DNA of 64,000 nt from Pelagibius sp. Alg239-R121 (GTDB lineage: Bacteria > Pseudomonadota > Alphaproteobacteria > Kiloniellales > Kiloniellaceae): contig NZ_CAMZOF010000004.1 of assembly GCF_947331435.1 (NCBI RefSeq), forward strand, positions 310,001 to 374,000, read 5' to 3'. Below, piece after piece: positions 63,115 through 64,000 of this stretch. Below the pieces are notes generated by a model. It was not told where the DNA came from. It was given only the letters and a program-made list of their open reading frames with translations, and did no database searches. Position 1 is the first letter of the stretch; every line of letters starts with the position of its first letter. A program made the translations under genes and the position numbers.

Positions 63115-64000
63115 CTACATCGACAGCACCAGATCCACGTAGACGCGGTAGTCGAAGATCGTGTCGTCCTTGTCGGTGATGGGGGTTTCCGCGCCCAGGC
63201 CGAGCTGAATGTTGTCGTCGAAGCGGTAGCGGAAGCCGCCGCCGGCCGTGACAGTGGTGTCGCGGTCTTCGCTGCCGAAGTTCAGCACGTCCACGCCGTC
63301 CAGATCGGCCAGAGCGCCGGTCGTGCGCTTGCCGTTGTCGATCGCGGTGAAGCCGTTGAGCTCCACCAGCGGGAAGAAGCCCTCGAACAGCTCGTAGTCG
63401 CCGTGCAGGGAGTAGTGCAGGATCGAGGTATCCTCGTCGGCATCGAGAGCGACGTTAGCGCCGACGCTGGCCTGAAGCCCGAAGTCGCCGTAGACGGTGG
63501 AACCGGTCAGGAAGGGATTGAGAAAGCCGTCACCGTCGCCCTGCAACTCAATGCCGCCGGTCTCCAGGTCATTGATCGGAATCTCGTAGCGCAGGCCGGC
63601 GGTCAGAATGGTCTCGTCCTCGGGCCGCGAGATCAGTGCGTACTTGAAGCCCAGGGCGACGTTGGCGAAGCCGGATTCGTCGGGCAGGACCTCGTCGAAA
63701 TCGAAGTCGGCGTAGCCGTCCTTGGTGGCGATGAAGCCCAGGCGGTCGGTGATGGCGACGCGCAACTGGAGTGCCGCGAGATTGACATCGCCACCGCCGG
63801 TGACGAAATCGTTGGGCAGGGCGTGATAAAAGTAGAAGGCACGGGCTTCGGTGGTGATATGGGGTGTCTCGTTGAAGATTGGATTGGTCAGGGGGGCGAC
63901 GTAGCGGCTGTGTTTGCCTTCGCCCAAGGAACCTTCGAGGTCGAAGCCGAAGGGGTTGAAGGTATCGTCCGCCGCCAGAGTCTGTTCGGACGCGGCACCT
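63115..64000 (-). CDS. Outer-membrane-type beta-barrel protein, partial
   Basis: At least 295 aa, running off the right edge of the window; the N-terminus is missing. Strand-like amphipathic segments alternate with turns (AALQLRVAITDRLGFIATKDGY, FANVALGFKYALI, TILTAGLRYEIPI) and the protein ends in a hydrophobic RVYVDLVLSM, typical of outer membrane barrels. Family is probably one of the transporter-type or hypothetical OM proteins; substrate unknown. Confidence 0.6.
   Translation of the reverse strand, partial: GAASEQTLAADDTFNPFGFDLEGSLGEGKHSRYVAPLTNPIFNETPHITTEARAFYFYHALPNDFVTGGGDVNLAALQLRVAITDRLGFIATKDGYADFDFDEVLPDESGFANVALGFKYALISRPEDETILTAGLRYEIPINDLETGGIELQGDGDGFLNPFLTGSTVYGDFGLQASVGANVALDADEDTSILHYSLHGDYELFEGFFPLVELNGFTAIDNGKRTTGALADLDGVDVLNFGSEDRDTTVTAGGGFRYRFDDNIQLGLGAETPITDKDDTIFDYRVYVDLVLSM

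Overview
The window looks like chromosomal DNA of a marine or saline alphaproteobacterium, perhaps a Rhodospirillales/Kiloniellales-type heterotroph. This is an inference. It rests on a DUF2842 protein, tripartite TRAP transport, dimethylglycine dehydrogenase and non-pyrrolysine MttB genes, a solitary form II CoxL-like protein, two ECF sigma/anti-sigma pairs and moderately high GC. I see no rRNA, tRNA, CRISPR array, prophage or intact transposase.

Layout. 0-4 kb (minus strand): a cysteine-repeat lipoprotein, CysQ and a solitary CoxL-like molybdenum hydroxylase. 4-9.8 kb: two tiny ORFs, an AT-rich gap, a small protein paired with a trypsin-fold NAL1-like protease, a secreted vWA protein, an M15-like protein and an EamA transporter. 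10.2-15.8 kb: a minus-strand operon of a metal-ligand-less M24 hydrolase, TRAP DctP-DctQ-DctM and UspA, with a divergent LysR. 16-18.7 kb: a periplasmic binding protein behind an unrecognised multi-pass membrane protein. 19.1-22.2 kb: Lrp regulator, type III glutamine-synthetase-like enzyme and MetX-like hydrolase. 22.2-25.6 kb: class Ia ribonucleotide reductase, with DnaA boxes and an NrdR-type palindrome at nrdA. 25.9-33.4 kb: two lipoproteins (one FlgO-like), YaaA, DUF2842, a TPR protein, an ECF sigma/anti-sigma pair, a CBS protein and a catalase-fold protein. 33.5-38 kb: divergent dimethylglycine dehydrogenase and MttB, suggesting use of methylated amines. 38-42.4 kb: PAS protein, adenylate cyclase, enoyl-CoA hydratase and an MCP.

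42.4-47.2 kb is an accessory block. It holds a TetR regulator, a second enoyl-CoA hydratase, a second ECF sigma/anti-sigma pair and, at its two ends, two genes killed by nonsense codons (a truncated metallo-beta-lactamase-fold gene and an HNH endonuclease gene). A related GGGG-CAGGTCT motif sits in opposite orientation at the two sides.

47.5-64 kb: a giant beta-propeller hybrid sensor kinase; a LysR, unknown 566-aa protein and DUF3726 cassette bracketed by two diverged copies of the phoD promoter and first codons; PhoD itself; a sulfotransferase; an ABC exporter; a second hybrid kinase; and an outer-membrane-type protein running off the right edge.

The best candidates for undescribed biology are the LysR/566-aa/DUF3726 cassette and its flanking repeats, the NAL1-like protease with its stand-alone copy of the protease's own N-terminal module, the M24-TRAP-Usp operon, and the Asn-Pro-Cys repeat lipoprotein.
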